In this document: positions 1 through 7,180 of the stretch, one piece after another
How the letters are laid out: every line of letters begins with the position of its first letter
Numbering within the stretch: the first letter of the stretch is position 1
Assembly (NCBI GenBank): GCA_045133795.1
Contig: JBGUUT010000095.1
Coordinates: 1-26,610 of the forward strand
Origin: RGIG8597 sp045133795
Lineage (GTDB): Bacteria; Spirochaetota; GWE2-31-10
Direction of reading: 5' to 3'
DNA: 26,610 bases
Position numbers and translations under genes: made by a program
Notes under the pieces: model-generated
The model's database searches: none
Told to the model about the DNA's origin: nothing
The model's input: only the letters and a program-made list of their open reading frames with translations

Positions 1-42
1 TATACTGTATGGAAGTAATTGTTCTTACTTGATAAGAGCAAC

Positions 43-68
43 GCTTCCTAAATTATAAACAAGGAAGC
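43..68 (+). promoter_or_regulatory. Hairpin sequestering the ribosome binding site of the Rpn-family gene
   Basis: GCTTCCT (43-49) and AGGAAGC (62-68) form a perfect 7-bp inverted repeat with a 12-base AT-rich loop. The right arm contains the Shine-Dalgarno sequence AGGAAG that serves the ATG at 73, so the folded mRNA would hide the ribosome binding site. There is no T-tract, so it is not a terminator. The pairing is seen directly; the regulatory role is inference. Confidence 0.5.
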
Positions 69-72
69 AAAA

Positions 73-906
73 ATGCAAAAGTTTAAACGTTTAGAAGATT
101 TAACTATCACCGATGACTTTATGTTTTCACAGGTTATGAAGGACGAGGAGATTTGCAAAGAGGTTGTGGAAACGATTCTTGGAATCAAAGTGGGGAAAAT
201 CAAGTTTCTTACGTCTCAACACGAAATCGAGATTACTCCGGAAGCTAAAAGTATTACGTTAGACGTATACTTACAAGACGAAGAGAAAATTATTAATGTA
301 GAACTGCAAAATGGACATAGGTTGGAATTACCGAAACGTTGTCGTTATTACCAAGCAGTTGCCGATATCGACAACACTCAGCCGGGCGATATCTATTCAC
401 AGATGAAAGATAATTATGTAATTTTTATCTGTACTTTCGACCCGTTTTTGCAAGGCAAGGCGTTTTATCGATTCGAGAATTTTTGCTTAGATTGTAATCC
501 GCCGTTACCGTTACGAGACGGAACTTGCAAGCTTTTCTTGAATACTACAGCGGAAGATTTGACTTTGCTTGACCCGGAATTGAAGTTGTTTTATGATTAT
601 ATCCAGCGTGGAACCGCAGATTCCACATTAACAGGAAGAATAGAAAGCTCGATTAATAAACTGAAAGAAAATACAGAAGTGAGGCGAAAATATATGACAT
701 ACACAACAAGAATTGCAGAGGCTAAAAGCGAAGCCTTTGAAGATGGTTTTTCTTTAGGTCGTAACGAGGGCATTTCTTTGGGAATTACACAAGGTGAACA
801 TAAAAAAGCCGTTGAAACGGCTAAAAGTATGAAATCTGAAAATATGTCGGTTAGCTTGATAGCCCATTTTACCGGGCTGTCGATAGAAGAAATAGAAAAG
901 CTATAA
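73..906 (+). CDS. Rpn family / PD-(D/E)XK nuclease-fold 'transposase' protein
   Basis: A 277-residue protein of the Rpn/PDDEXK_2 family, which are nuclease-fold proteins often labelled 'putative transposase' although they are not conventional transposases; E. coli relatives promote RecA-independent recombination and some act in phage defence. The N-terminus (LTITDDFMFSQVM, about 10-22) is the family's opening signature. The nuclease core is visible as D64 (LDVYLQD), then E77 and Q79 (NVELQ), followed by RYYQ at 91-94. The C-terminal third is charged and helical, with a GxxxGxxxG-rich stretch and a final short helix-turn segment, as is usual for these proteins. The length is typical and the catalytic residues look intact. 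ATG 73 follows AGGAAG at a 5-base gap, but that site is buried in a hairpin. It stands alone and converges on the aconitase-family gene. Substrate and role here are unknown. Confidence 0.85.
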   Translation: MQKFKRLEDLTITDDFMFSQVMKDEEICKEVVETILGIKVGKIKFLTSQHEIEITPEAKSITLDVYLQDEEKIINVELQNGHRLELPKRCRYYQAVADIDNTQPGDIYSQMKDNYVIFICTFDPFLQGKAFYRFENFCLDCNPPLPLRDGTCKLFLNTTAEDLTLLDPELKLFYDYIQRGTADSTLTGRIESSINKLKENTEVRRKYMTYTTRIAEAKSEAFEDGFSLGRNEGISLGITQGEHKKAVETAKSMKSENMSVSLIAHFTGLSIEEIEKL

Positions 907-910
907 TTAT

Positions 911-937
911 AAAAAAGGGGGATTAAAATCCCCCTTT
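911..937. terminator. Bidirectional intrinsic terminator between convergent genes
   Basis: GGGGGAT (917-923) pairs with ATCCCCC (928-934) around the loop TAAA. Six A's lie on the left and TTT on the right, so the U-tract is best on the minus-strand transcript (end of the hydratase gene) and weaker on the plus strand (end of the Rpn gene). Confidence 0.8.
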
Positions 938-949
938 AAAAGTTACTAA

Positions 950-3235
950 TTAATTTCTGTAGAAGTTAATCAAACAACCGTCTAAAATTATCTTACGTTC
1001 ATCATCTGTAAGATCTCCGACTTTAAGTTCAAATTCAACAAGTGAATCTTTTACTACATAAGCCTTTATTACAGAAGCTTTTTCCTCTACAGCCTTTCTG
1101 ATTCCCGGTATAAAGATATAATCCAGATTTTTAAACGGAAGCTCTCCGGCATCAATAATAAACGGCAACATTCCCCAGTTAATCAAGTTAGAACGATAAC
1201 GTTTTGTCGCATATTCATTTGCAATATTTGCCCAACCGCCGAGAACTTTTTGACAGCTTGCAGCCTGTTCACGAGCAGAACCGTCACCCGGTTTTACTGC
1301 AAAAATTGTACTACCGAATCCGATATTTCCTTTACCGGCATCAGGATAAGTTTTATTTACCACTTCCATTACAGGTTTAAGTTCTGCAACTTCATCCAAA
1401 GGACAATTACCGGCTTCAACAGCTTTTTGAGCTTTTTGAATTTCTTTAGCACGTCCTACATATTCAGGGTCTTTTCGTGATAATGTAAACTCTGCCAATC
1501 CCAAAGGATTTGAACGATAAGAAGATGTCTCTCCTGACGGAATCAATTCATCTGTAGTTGTTACAGGGTCATGAATTTCTGATACAACTTTAAGTACCAT
1601 ATTTTCCGGTAAAGCACTCATTGCCGGCCAATCTTTAATATTTGGTCCGAATTTTACTTCTACTGAAGAATCCGCTTTGTCGATTCCGTTGTAAACACGA
1701 TTATCATAAATTGTTTTATCAAAGAAATATTTAGGTTTGCTGTAATCTACATCAATATCTGTAGCTGCAGTTAAATATCCCTTATTAGCAGCTGTTGCGG
1801 CAATAGAACGAGCATCCATCAATGCTACAGACGCAATCTGACCGCTTGTAATCTTAGAACCTTCTCTGTTAGGGAAGTTTCTTGTAGAATGACGAATAGA
1901 AAGTCCGTTATTTGCAGGAACGTCTCCGGCACCGAAACAAGGACCACAGAATGCAGTACGAACTGTAGCACCGCTTTCCATAAATTTAGAAATCGCACCG
2001 TTTTTAATTAATTCCATATATACAGGCTGTGACGCAGGATAAACACTTAAACTGAACTCATCAGCTCCGATACTTTTTCCTTTCAAAATATCTGCTGCAT
2101 CACAAAGATTTTCAAATCCACCGCCGGCACAACCAGCAATAACACCTTGTTCTACATATAATTTTCCGTTGCGGATTTTGTCACGTAATGTAAAAGGAAT
2201 CTTTCCGTCAAGGCTTACAAGAGCTTTTTTCTCTACATCTGCAAGAATATCTTCAAGATTTGCATTTAATTCTTCTATTGTATAAGTATTGCTAGGGTGG
2301 AAAGGCATTGCAATCATCGGTTTTACCTTATCAAGGTCTACATAAACCACACCGTCATAATATGCAACTTCGCCCGGATTAAGTTCTTTGTATTCTTCTG
2401 GACGACCGTGAATATCATAGAACTCTTTTACCTGAGAATCTGTTGTCCAAATTGAAGAAAGACATGTTGTTTCCGTAGTCATTACATCTACACCGATTCT
2501 GTAATCTACAGAAAGATTAGCCACACCCGGACCTACAAATTCCATTACTTTATTTTTTACATAACCTTTTTCAAAAACAGCACCGATTATAGCCAATGCA
2601 ATATCTTGAGGACCTACGCCTTTTGCCGGTTTACCTGTAAGATAGATAGCAACAACGCCCGGCATATTAATATCATAAGTTTTAGAAAGAAGCTGTTTTA
2701 CGATTTCCGGACCGCCTTCACCACAAGCCATAGTTCCCAATGCACCGTAACGAGTATGACTGTCTGAACCTAAAATCATTCTACCGCAACCTGCAAGCAT
2801 TTCTCTTGCGAATTGATGGATAACAGCCTGATGAGGAGGAACATAAATACCGCCGTATTTCTTTGCACATGAAAGACCGAACATATGGTCATCTTCATTG
2901 ATTGTTCCGCCTACGGCACAAAGACTGTTGTGACAATTTGTCAAAACATAAGGAACCGGAAATTTTTCCAATCCGCTGGCACGTGCAGTTTGGATAATAC
3001 CTACAAACGTAATATCGTGAGATGTAAGACGGTCAAACTTAATCTGAAGTTTGTCCATATTACCTGATGTATTATGACTTTTAAGAATTCCGTAAGCCAT
3101 TGTGTTTTTGGCTGCTTCTTCTTTTGATGGGACATTTTTTATTTTTGAAGCCAAAATCTTCGCTGCGTCTTGAGTGTCTTCTACTAACTCATTACCGTTT
3201 AAAAGATATGCTCCGTTTTTATACAACTGAACCAT
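950..3235 (-). CDS. Aconitase-family hydratase (YbhJ-like / aconitate hydratase)
   Basis: A 761-residue cytosolic [4Fe-4S] hydro-lyase of the aconitase superfamily. The three cluster ligands are visible: C369 (GVIAGCAGGG) and C430/C433 (AFCGPCFGAG). Other family marks are GSDSHT at 156-161, the substrate-binding STRNF at 450-454 followed by REGS, and in the C-terminal swivel domain GDGSAREQ at 650-657 and RSNLINWG near 681-688. The GSDSHTRYGALGTMA stretch and the size recall E. coli YbhJ (about 753 residues), whose substrate is not well settled, more than AcnA or AcnB, so citrate/isocitrate specificity should not be assumed. Translation starts at ATG 3235, with AAGGAG nine bases upstream. A TTGCGA-17-TATAAT promoter lies upstream, and the divergent TetR gene could regulate it. 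No neighbouring TCA-cycle gene is present. Confidence 0.88.
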   Translation of the reverse strand: MVQLYKNGAYLLNGNELVEDTQDAAKILASKIKNVPSKEEAAKNTMAYGILKSHNTSGNMDKLQIKFDRLTSHDITFVGIIQTARASGLEKFPVPYVLTNCHNSLCAVGGTINEDDHMFGLSCAKKYGGIYVPPHQAVIHQFAREMLAGCGRMILGSDSHTRYGALGTMACGEGGPEIVKQLLSKTYDINMPGVVAIYLTGKPAKGVGPQDIALAIIGAVFEKGYVKNKVMEFVGPGVANLSVDYRIGVDVMTTETTCLSSIWTTDSQVKEFYDIHGRPEEYKELNPGEVAYYDGVVYVDLDKVKPMIAMPFHPSNTYTIEELNANLEDILADVEKKALVSLDGKIPFTLRDKIRNGKLYVEQGVIAGCAGGGFENLCDAADILKGKSIGADEFSLSVYPASQPVYMELIKNGAISKFMESGATVRTAFCGPCFGAGDVPANNGLSIRHSTRNFPNREGSKITSGQIASVALMDARSIAATAANKGYLTAATDIDVDYSKPKYFFDKTIYDNRVYNGIDKADSSVEVKFGPNIKDWPAMSALPENMVLKVVSEIHDPVTTTDELIPSGETSSYRSNPLGLAEFTLSRKDPEYVGRAKEIQKAQKAVEAGNCPLDEVAELKPVMEVVNKTYPDAGKGNIGFGSTIFAVKPGDGSAREQAASCQKVLGGWANIANEYATKRYRSNLINWGMLPFIIDAGELPFKNLDYIFIPGIRKAVEEKASVIKAYVVKDSLVEFELKVGDLTDDERKIILDGCLINFYRN

Positions 3236-3273
3236 TTCTGATAACTCCTTTTAATCGGACAAATTTTTGTTGC

Positions 3274-3302
3274 ATTATAAAGATGATATGCTGTTTTCGC
3301 AA
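3274..3302 (-). promoter_or_regulatory. Sigma70-type promoter for the aconitase-family gene
   Basis: On the minus strand, -35 TTGCGA (3302-3297) and consensus -10 TATAAT (3279-3274) are separated by exactly 17 bases, giving a leader of about 30 bases before ATG 3235. The prediction rests on sequence match only. Confidence 0.6.
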
Positions 3303-3345
3303 TGAAAAGTTTAAAAAAGTTTATTAAATCTGCTTAAAATCTCAA

Positions 3346-3364
3346 TCAATATCGCCGGTATTGA
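3346..3364. promoter_or_regulatory. Candidate TetR operator (19-bp palindrome)
   Basis: TCAATATCGCCGGTATTGA is an almost perfect dyad: TCAATA/TATTGA arms and inner CG/CG pairs around a central C, with one mismatched pair out of nine. It lies between the divergent hydratase and TetR genes, and its right end overlaps the proposed -35 of the TetR gene. Size and place are typical of TetR-family autoregulatory operators. Binding is inferred. Confidence 0.5.
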
Positions 3365-3389
3365 ATTATTTTCAAAACTGATGTATTGT
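3361..3389 (+). promoter_or_regulatory. Promoter of the TetR gene, possibly giving a leaderless mRNA
   Basis: TTGAAT (3361-3366) and TATTGT (3384-3389) are 17 bases apart. The expected transcription start, about 7 bases after the -10, falls at 3396-3397, on the ATG itself. This agrees with the lack of any Shine-Dalgarno sequence before that ATG. Confidence 0.45.
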
Positions 3390-3396
3390 CATTTAC

Positions 3397-3963
3397 ATGG
3401 ATAACAAAGAAAAAATTATGCAATGTGCATTGGAATTATTTTCAAATAAAGGTTACGACGGTACCGGTATACAAGAAATTACTCAAACTGCCGGAATTAC
3501 CAAACCTACCCTTTACTACTATTTCGGAAATAAAGAAGGGCTTCTCAAAACCATTCTTGAATATCATTTTTCCGATTTCATTACGAGATTGGAAAATGCA
3601 ACCGCATATTCCGGCGATACGGTAAAAACAGTTACCGAAGTTTCACGATTTTTTTTAGAAATAGCAAAGGAAAAACCTATATTCTACAGAATGTATCTGT
3701 CTATGAGTTCCAGTGCAATTAACACTACGGCATTTTTATGTGTTGCACCGTTTTCTGAACGTATCGAAGAAATCATCGAATCATTTTTTCTGAAATCCGC
3801 CCGGGATAACGGTAATATGAAAGGACATGAAAAAGAAATTTCACGTTCTTTTTTGGGAATAATTAATTCATACACATTACTTCTCTTAAATGACAAAATC
3901 GAATTATCAGAAAATTTAATCTACAGAATTGTACATTTATTCCTTCACGGAATTTATTCATAA
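3397..3963 (+). CDS. TetR/AcrR family transcriptional regulator
   Basis: A 188-residue TetR-family repressor. The N-terminal DNA-binding domain (about residues 3-50) has the classic pattern: ALELFSNKGYDGTGIQEI, then the recognition helix region AGITKPTLYYYFGNKEGLL. The rest is a helical ligand-binding/dimerisation domain with no recognisable ligand signature. The ATG at 3397 is chosen because it opens the family motif and a promoter sits at the right distance for a leaderless message; no Shine-Dalgarno sequence is visible. It is divergent from the aconitase-family gene across 161 bp holding a 19-bp palindrome, so autoregulation and control of the hydratase gene are the obvious hypotheses. The ligand cannot be told from sequence. 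Confidence 0.88.
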   Translation: MDNKEKIMQCALELFSNKGYDGTGIQEITQTAGITKPTLYYYFGNKEGLLKTILEYHFSDFITRLENATAYSGDTVKTVTEVSRFFLEIAKEKPIFYRMYLSMSSSAINTTAFLCVAPFSERIEEIIESFFLKSARDNGNMKGHEKEISRSFLGIINSYTLLLLNDKIELSENLIYRIVHLFLHGIYS

Positions 3964-4050
3964 AAAGAGGACTGCCAAATAAGTTTCGTCATGCTGAATT
4001 TATTTCAACATCTACGCAACAATCTTTCCATCCAAGACAGTCCCTTTTTT
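3962..4050. terminator. Long-stem terminator between tetR-like gene and uppP
   Basis: AAAAAG-AGGACTG at 3962-3974 pairs with CAGTCC-CTTTTTT at 4038-4050, with A-rich and T-rich flanks on the two sides that would serve both converging genes. The loop, about 60 bases, encloses a second smaller hairpin (see the REP-like repeat). Confidence 0.6.
3988..4013. repeat. REP-like palindromic unit
   Basis: GTCATGCTGAA, a 5-base centre, then TTCAACATCT forms an 8-bp stem (ATGCTGAA 3991-3998 with TTCAACAT 4004-4011) with one mismatch. It closely resembles an interspersed palindrome (GTCATGCTGAA...TTCAGCATCT) that I recall as recurrent in intergenic regions of many bacterial genomes. Only one copy is present in this window, so the repeat status rests on recall. 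Confidence 0.4.
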
Positions 4051-4069
4051 ATATAAAGTCAAAAAAGAA

Positions 4070-4921
4070 TTAAGCCGGAATAAATCCCAATACAACTGAA
4101 ATTATCGCCGGAATTATCAAATAGAATGCAAAAAATCCCATCTTACCTTTTTGAATCATTTTAAGCAGCAATTTCAATGAAATATAACCGACAACAAATG
4201 AAACTATCAATCCAACCAAATATGAAAGTACGGCTCCCGAAGCCAAAACCAATTCGCCGGTAATTAAATCTTTTACTTCTAATAAAAAAGCCGCAAGTAT
4301 CAACGGAATACTTAATAAAAATGAAAAACGTCCCGCATCGTTTTTATTTACACCGGAAAAAAGAGCTCCCGAAATAGTTGAACCGGAACGAGAAATTCCA
4401 GGTAAGACAGCTATCGCCTGAAAAATCCCTATAGTCAAAGCTTGTCTTATATTCATTTTGTCAATTAATGCCGTTTCATTTTTTTTGACACGATTACTCA
4501 ATACCAAAATAACTGCGGTATAAACAAAAAATAACGCTAACAAGAAAAAGATTTTCGAATTTCCGACAGCAAATTTATCATTAATTATATCTTTCAATAA
4601 TAAACCCACAATTCCCGCCGGAATCGTAGCAACAATAAATACCCAATAAATATGAGCAACTTCACTTCTTTTCAAAGTTCTGCCGAACGTCTTACTGTTA
4701 ATCTCACTGCAAAAAAGTCCCTTGATTAATTCTGCAATATCACGCCAATAGACAAAAATTACAGCCAACAATGTTCCGAAATGAATAGTCAAATCAAACG
4801 AAATATCAAAATCAAGTCCCAAAAGTCGTTTAAATAATAAAATATGACCGGATGAGGATATCGGCAAAAATTCTGCCACACCTTGAATTATAGATATAAA
4901 AATAACTTTTAATAATTCCAT
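4070..4921 (-). CDS. uppP: Undecaprenyl-diphosphatase UppP/BacA
   Basis: A 283-residue integral membrane enzyme that dephosphorylates undecaprenyl pyrophosphate to recycle the lipid carrier for peptidoglycan and other envelope polymers; family members confer bacitracin tolerance. Both catalytic signatures are intact: GVAEFLPISSSGH (residues 14-26, with E17, the serine run and H26) and PGISRSGST (174-182, with R178). About seven or eight hydrophobic segments are visible and the length is typical of the family. ATG 4921 is preceded by AAGGTG at a good distance. It converges with the TetR gene across a nested-hairpin terminator. The 150-180 bp upstream separate it from the divergent DUF3857 pair, so it is probably its own transcription unit. 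Confidence 0.95.
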   Translation of the reverse strand: MELLKVIFISIIQGVAEFLPISSSGHILLFKRLLGLDFDISFDLTIHFGTLLAVIFVYWRDIAELIKGLFCSEINSKTFGRTLKRSEVAHIYWVFIVATIPAGIVGLLLKDIINDKFAVGNSKIFFLLALFFVYTAVILVLSNRVKKNETALIDKMNIRQALTIGIFQAIAVLPGISRSGSTISGALFSGVNKNDAGRFSFLLSIPLILAAFLLEVKDLITGELVLASGAVLSYLVGLIVSFVVGYISLKLLLKMIQKGKMGFFAFYLIIPAIISVVLGFIPA

Positions 4922-5033
4922 CTTTCACCTTCTTATTTTTCATAAAAATAACAACTACTATTTAGCATTAAAGAAAAAATCAATCCACAATTAAAATCAT
5001 TTTTAATGAGCTTTTAATTGTTAATTAAAAAAG

Positions 5034-5062
5034 TTGCAATTTTTCCGAATAGTTTATGTATT
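5034..5062 (+). promoter_or_regulatory. Possible promoter of the DUF3857 pair
   Basis: TTGCAA (5034-5039), a 17-base spacer and TGTATT (5057-5062) lie about 40 bases before the start codon at 5102. Both hexamers match only 4 of 6 consensus positions and the region is very AT-rich, so this is tentative. Confidence 0.35.
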
Positions 5063-5101
5063 AATTAAAAGATTATGTATTTTCATAGGCGGAGGCAAAT
5101 T

Positions 5102-7180
5102 ATGAAAAAAAAGATATTGTCATGCTTTCTTTTGCTGCTGACGGCATTACCGTTTTGGAGTAAAGATACAGAATGTATGGTAATCCTAAAAAACGGAGCT
5201 GAATATAGAGGAAATCTTTTAGATATAAATGCAAATCAATTTATATTTGATTTCCCTGACGGAAAAAAAGAAATTAACAAATCTGAAATTTATCTGTTGA
5301 GTTTTTCTAAAACTCGCAAATATCAAAACATTCAAGAAGTTTCACAAATTGAAGATTCAGAAATTACGGAAGCCGTAAAAAAAGCAGCCGCTTACAAACC
5401 CGAACAAAATGAAAACATGGTAATGTTGCTTGATAAAACAAATTACGCATTCAATGGAACAAACATTATCTGTACACAGAAAAAAATCATTAAAATATTA
5501 AATGAAGCCGGTAAGGAAAACTCCATTCAAATTATCAACTACAATGCAAAAAACAACGAAACTTGTGATTTAGTTTACGCCATCACAATTACCCCCGACG
5601 GCAAAGTTTTTTCATTACAAGATGATGCAATAAATAATGAACCTACTGTTCAAGACGGACGACTTTATCAAGGGAAAAGACGTATAAAATTCAGTATGCC
5701 TAATCCTGAAATCGGTAATTTACTTATTTATGAATGCCAAACTCAATTCCCGGCAGACTCACTTTTTTCTCCGATTTGCGAATACTTTTACCTATGCGGA
5801 AGTTACAACATAATAAAAAAAGAACTCTCATTCAGTAACATTCCTTATCCTTTAGAAATCTCCCAAGAAAAAGGTGAAGTAAAAGGTATCAAACCGCAAA
5901 TCATAAAAGATAAGAACAACATCACCATAAAAGCACAAAATATAAAAAGAGTAACAATCAGCGAACCATATTTACCGGATGATTCCGTTCTTTATCCTAA
6001 TATCAGAATCAGCAGCAAATTCGATGACATTTGTGCCGTAAAATATTTTCAACCGCAAACTTGCGATTCTGACTCATTCAATCGTTTCTTAACCGAAAAT
6101 AATTTTAACTCTATAAAAAATATCGATGACCTAAAAAAGGTTTATGCATATTTTCAAGACAGAATAATTCAAAAGAATTATTTCATGAGTACGCAAGCAT
6201 ACAAAATAAGCGACATCGACAATATGTTGCAAGAAAAAAAACTATCTCCATTGGATAAAACCGCACTTTTTGCAAGTGTACTGAAGTGCAACGGAATAAA
6301 AAGTAATTTTGTTTTTTATGCACCGCAAGAAACTGCGACAAAGAAATTAATAAATAATAATAATCTCGATTTATTTACCGAAACTGCCCTACTCGTTAAT
6401 TTTAACAATGAGGAAATAATGCTTTCATTCGAAGACAAAAATATAGGTTTCGCTGTACTTCCGGACGATTCATCATTTGCATCGGCAATGATTATCAAAG
6501 AAAACAATATAGAATATAAACTATTGCCCGATGTCACTCCGGAAAATAATAAAATTGTTATTAATATGACAGGCTCTTTGGAAGAAGACGGAACATTACA
6601 TTTAGACCGCAGATTCATAATTTCCGGAGAAAATTCAAAAGACTACAGAAGTTTACGTTTTCTTTCTGAAGAAGAAAAAAACAGATTTTTCCGTGAAATA
6701 GTTTCTTCCGTCAAAATCGGAAGTAAATCTCAAAAATGGAGTATCAACAGCGATTTAGAAAATAAAAATATTCCGGTAGATTTTTCTGACTCTCTCTTAA
6801 TTCCGGATTATTCTGTTATTTCCGGAGATATTTACTTATTTGAATTACCGCATTTTGAATATGATTTGTGTGATTTAACATCAAACAGCCGTGATTACAC
6901 CGTAAATTGGCAAGAAAAAGGTATAAAAGAATGCAACTATGAAATAACCTTACCGGAAAACTTAAAAGTTAAATATATGCCGAAATCTCAAAGCTTTTCA
7001 TTTAAAAATGAAAACTTTCAGGCTTCATTTCAAAATGACGGAAATACTTTAAAGATTTCATATTCATCATTAAGCAACACTGCTTTTGTTCCATTGAAAG
7101 ATTACAAAAAATTACAAACCTATTTGAATCAAAGAATGGAATTATCAAAACAATACATAATATTGGAGAAAACAAAATGA
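5102..7180 (+). CDS. Secreted DUF3857 / transglutaminase-fold protein lacking the catalytic cysteine
   Basis: A 692-residue exported protein. ATG 5102 is preferred over an upstream in-frame ATG at 5075 because GGAGG sits six bases before it and it opens a clean signal peptide (KKK, then a hydrophobic run to about residue 20, ending FWS). Next comes a small strand-rich segment (KNGAEYRGNLLDINAN...) common in this group, then a DUF3857-type beta domain (about 100-320), a transglutaminase-fold region (about 340-460) and a beta-rich C-terminus. In the fold's usual GDCxDK motif this protein reads LSPLDK, with P383 at the nucleophile position, and the partner histidine is also not evident. It is therefore probably a non-enzymatic pseudo-transglutaminase. 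The gene overlaps the next one by ATGA and is a diverged paralogue of it. The function of DUF3857 proteins is not established. Confidence 0.8.
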   Translation: MKKKILSCFLLLLTALPFWSKDTECMVILKNGAEYRGNLLDINANQFIFDFPDGKKEINKSEIYLLSFSKTRKYQNIQEVSQIEDSEITEAVKKAAAYKPEQNENMVMLLDKTNYAFNGTNIICTQKKIIKILNEAGKENSIQIINYNAKNNETCDLVYAITITPDGKVFSLQDDAINNEPTVQDGRLYQGKRRIKFSMPNPEIGNLLIYECQTQFPADSLFSPICEYFYLCGSYNIIKKELSFSNIPYPLEISQEKGEVKGIKPQIIKDKNNITIKAQNIKRVTISEPYLPDDSVLYPNIRISSKFDDICAVKYFQPQTCDSDSFNRFLTENNFNSIKNIDDLKKVYAYFQDRIIQKNYFMSTQAYKISDIDNMLQEKKLSPLDKTALFASVLKCNGIKSNFVFYAPQETATKKLINNNNLDLFTETALLVNFNNEEIMLSFEDKNIGFAVLPDDSSFASAMIIKENNIEYKLLPDVTPENNKIVINMTGSLEEDGTLHLDRRFIISGENSKDYRSLRFLSEEEKNRFFREIVSSVKIGSKSQKWSINSDLENKNIPVDFSDSLLIPDYSVISGDIYLFELPHFEYDLCDLTSNSRDYTVNWQEKGIKECNYEITLPENLKVKYMPKSQSFSFKNENFQASFQNDGNTLKISYSSLSNTAFVPLKDYKKLQTYLNQRMELSKQYIILEKTK

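Noticed and set aside
73..906. Insertion sequence with an active transposase
   Set aside because: The 'transposase' label of the PD-(D/E)XK/Rpn family is historical; I see no terminal inverted repeats or target-site duplication around the gene.
3386..3407. A second operator over the TetR start codon (TTGTCAT...ATAACAA)
   Set aside because: The half-sites match only partly and the centre is not symmetrical; the 19-bp dyad at 3346-3364 is far better.
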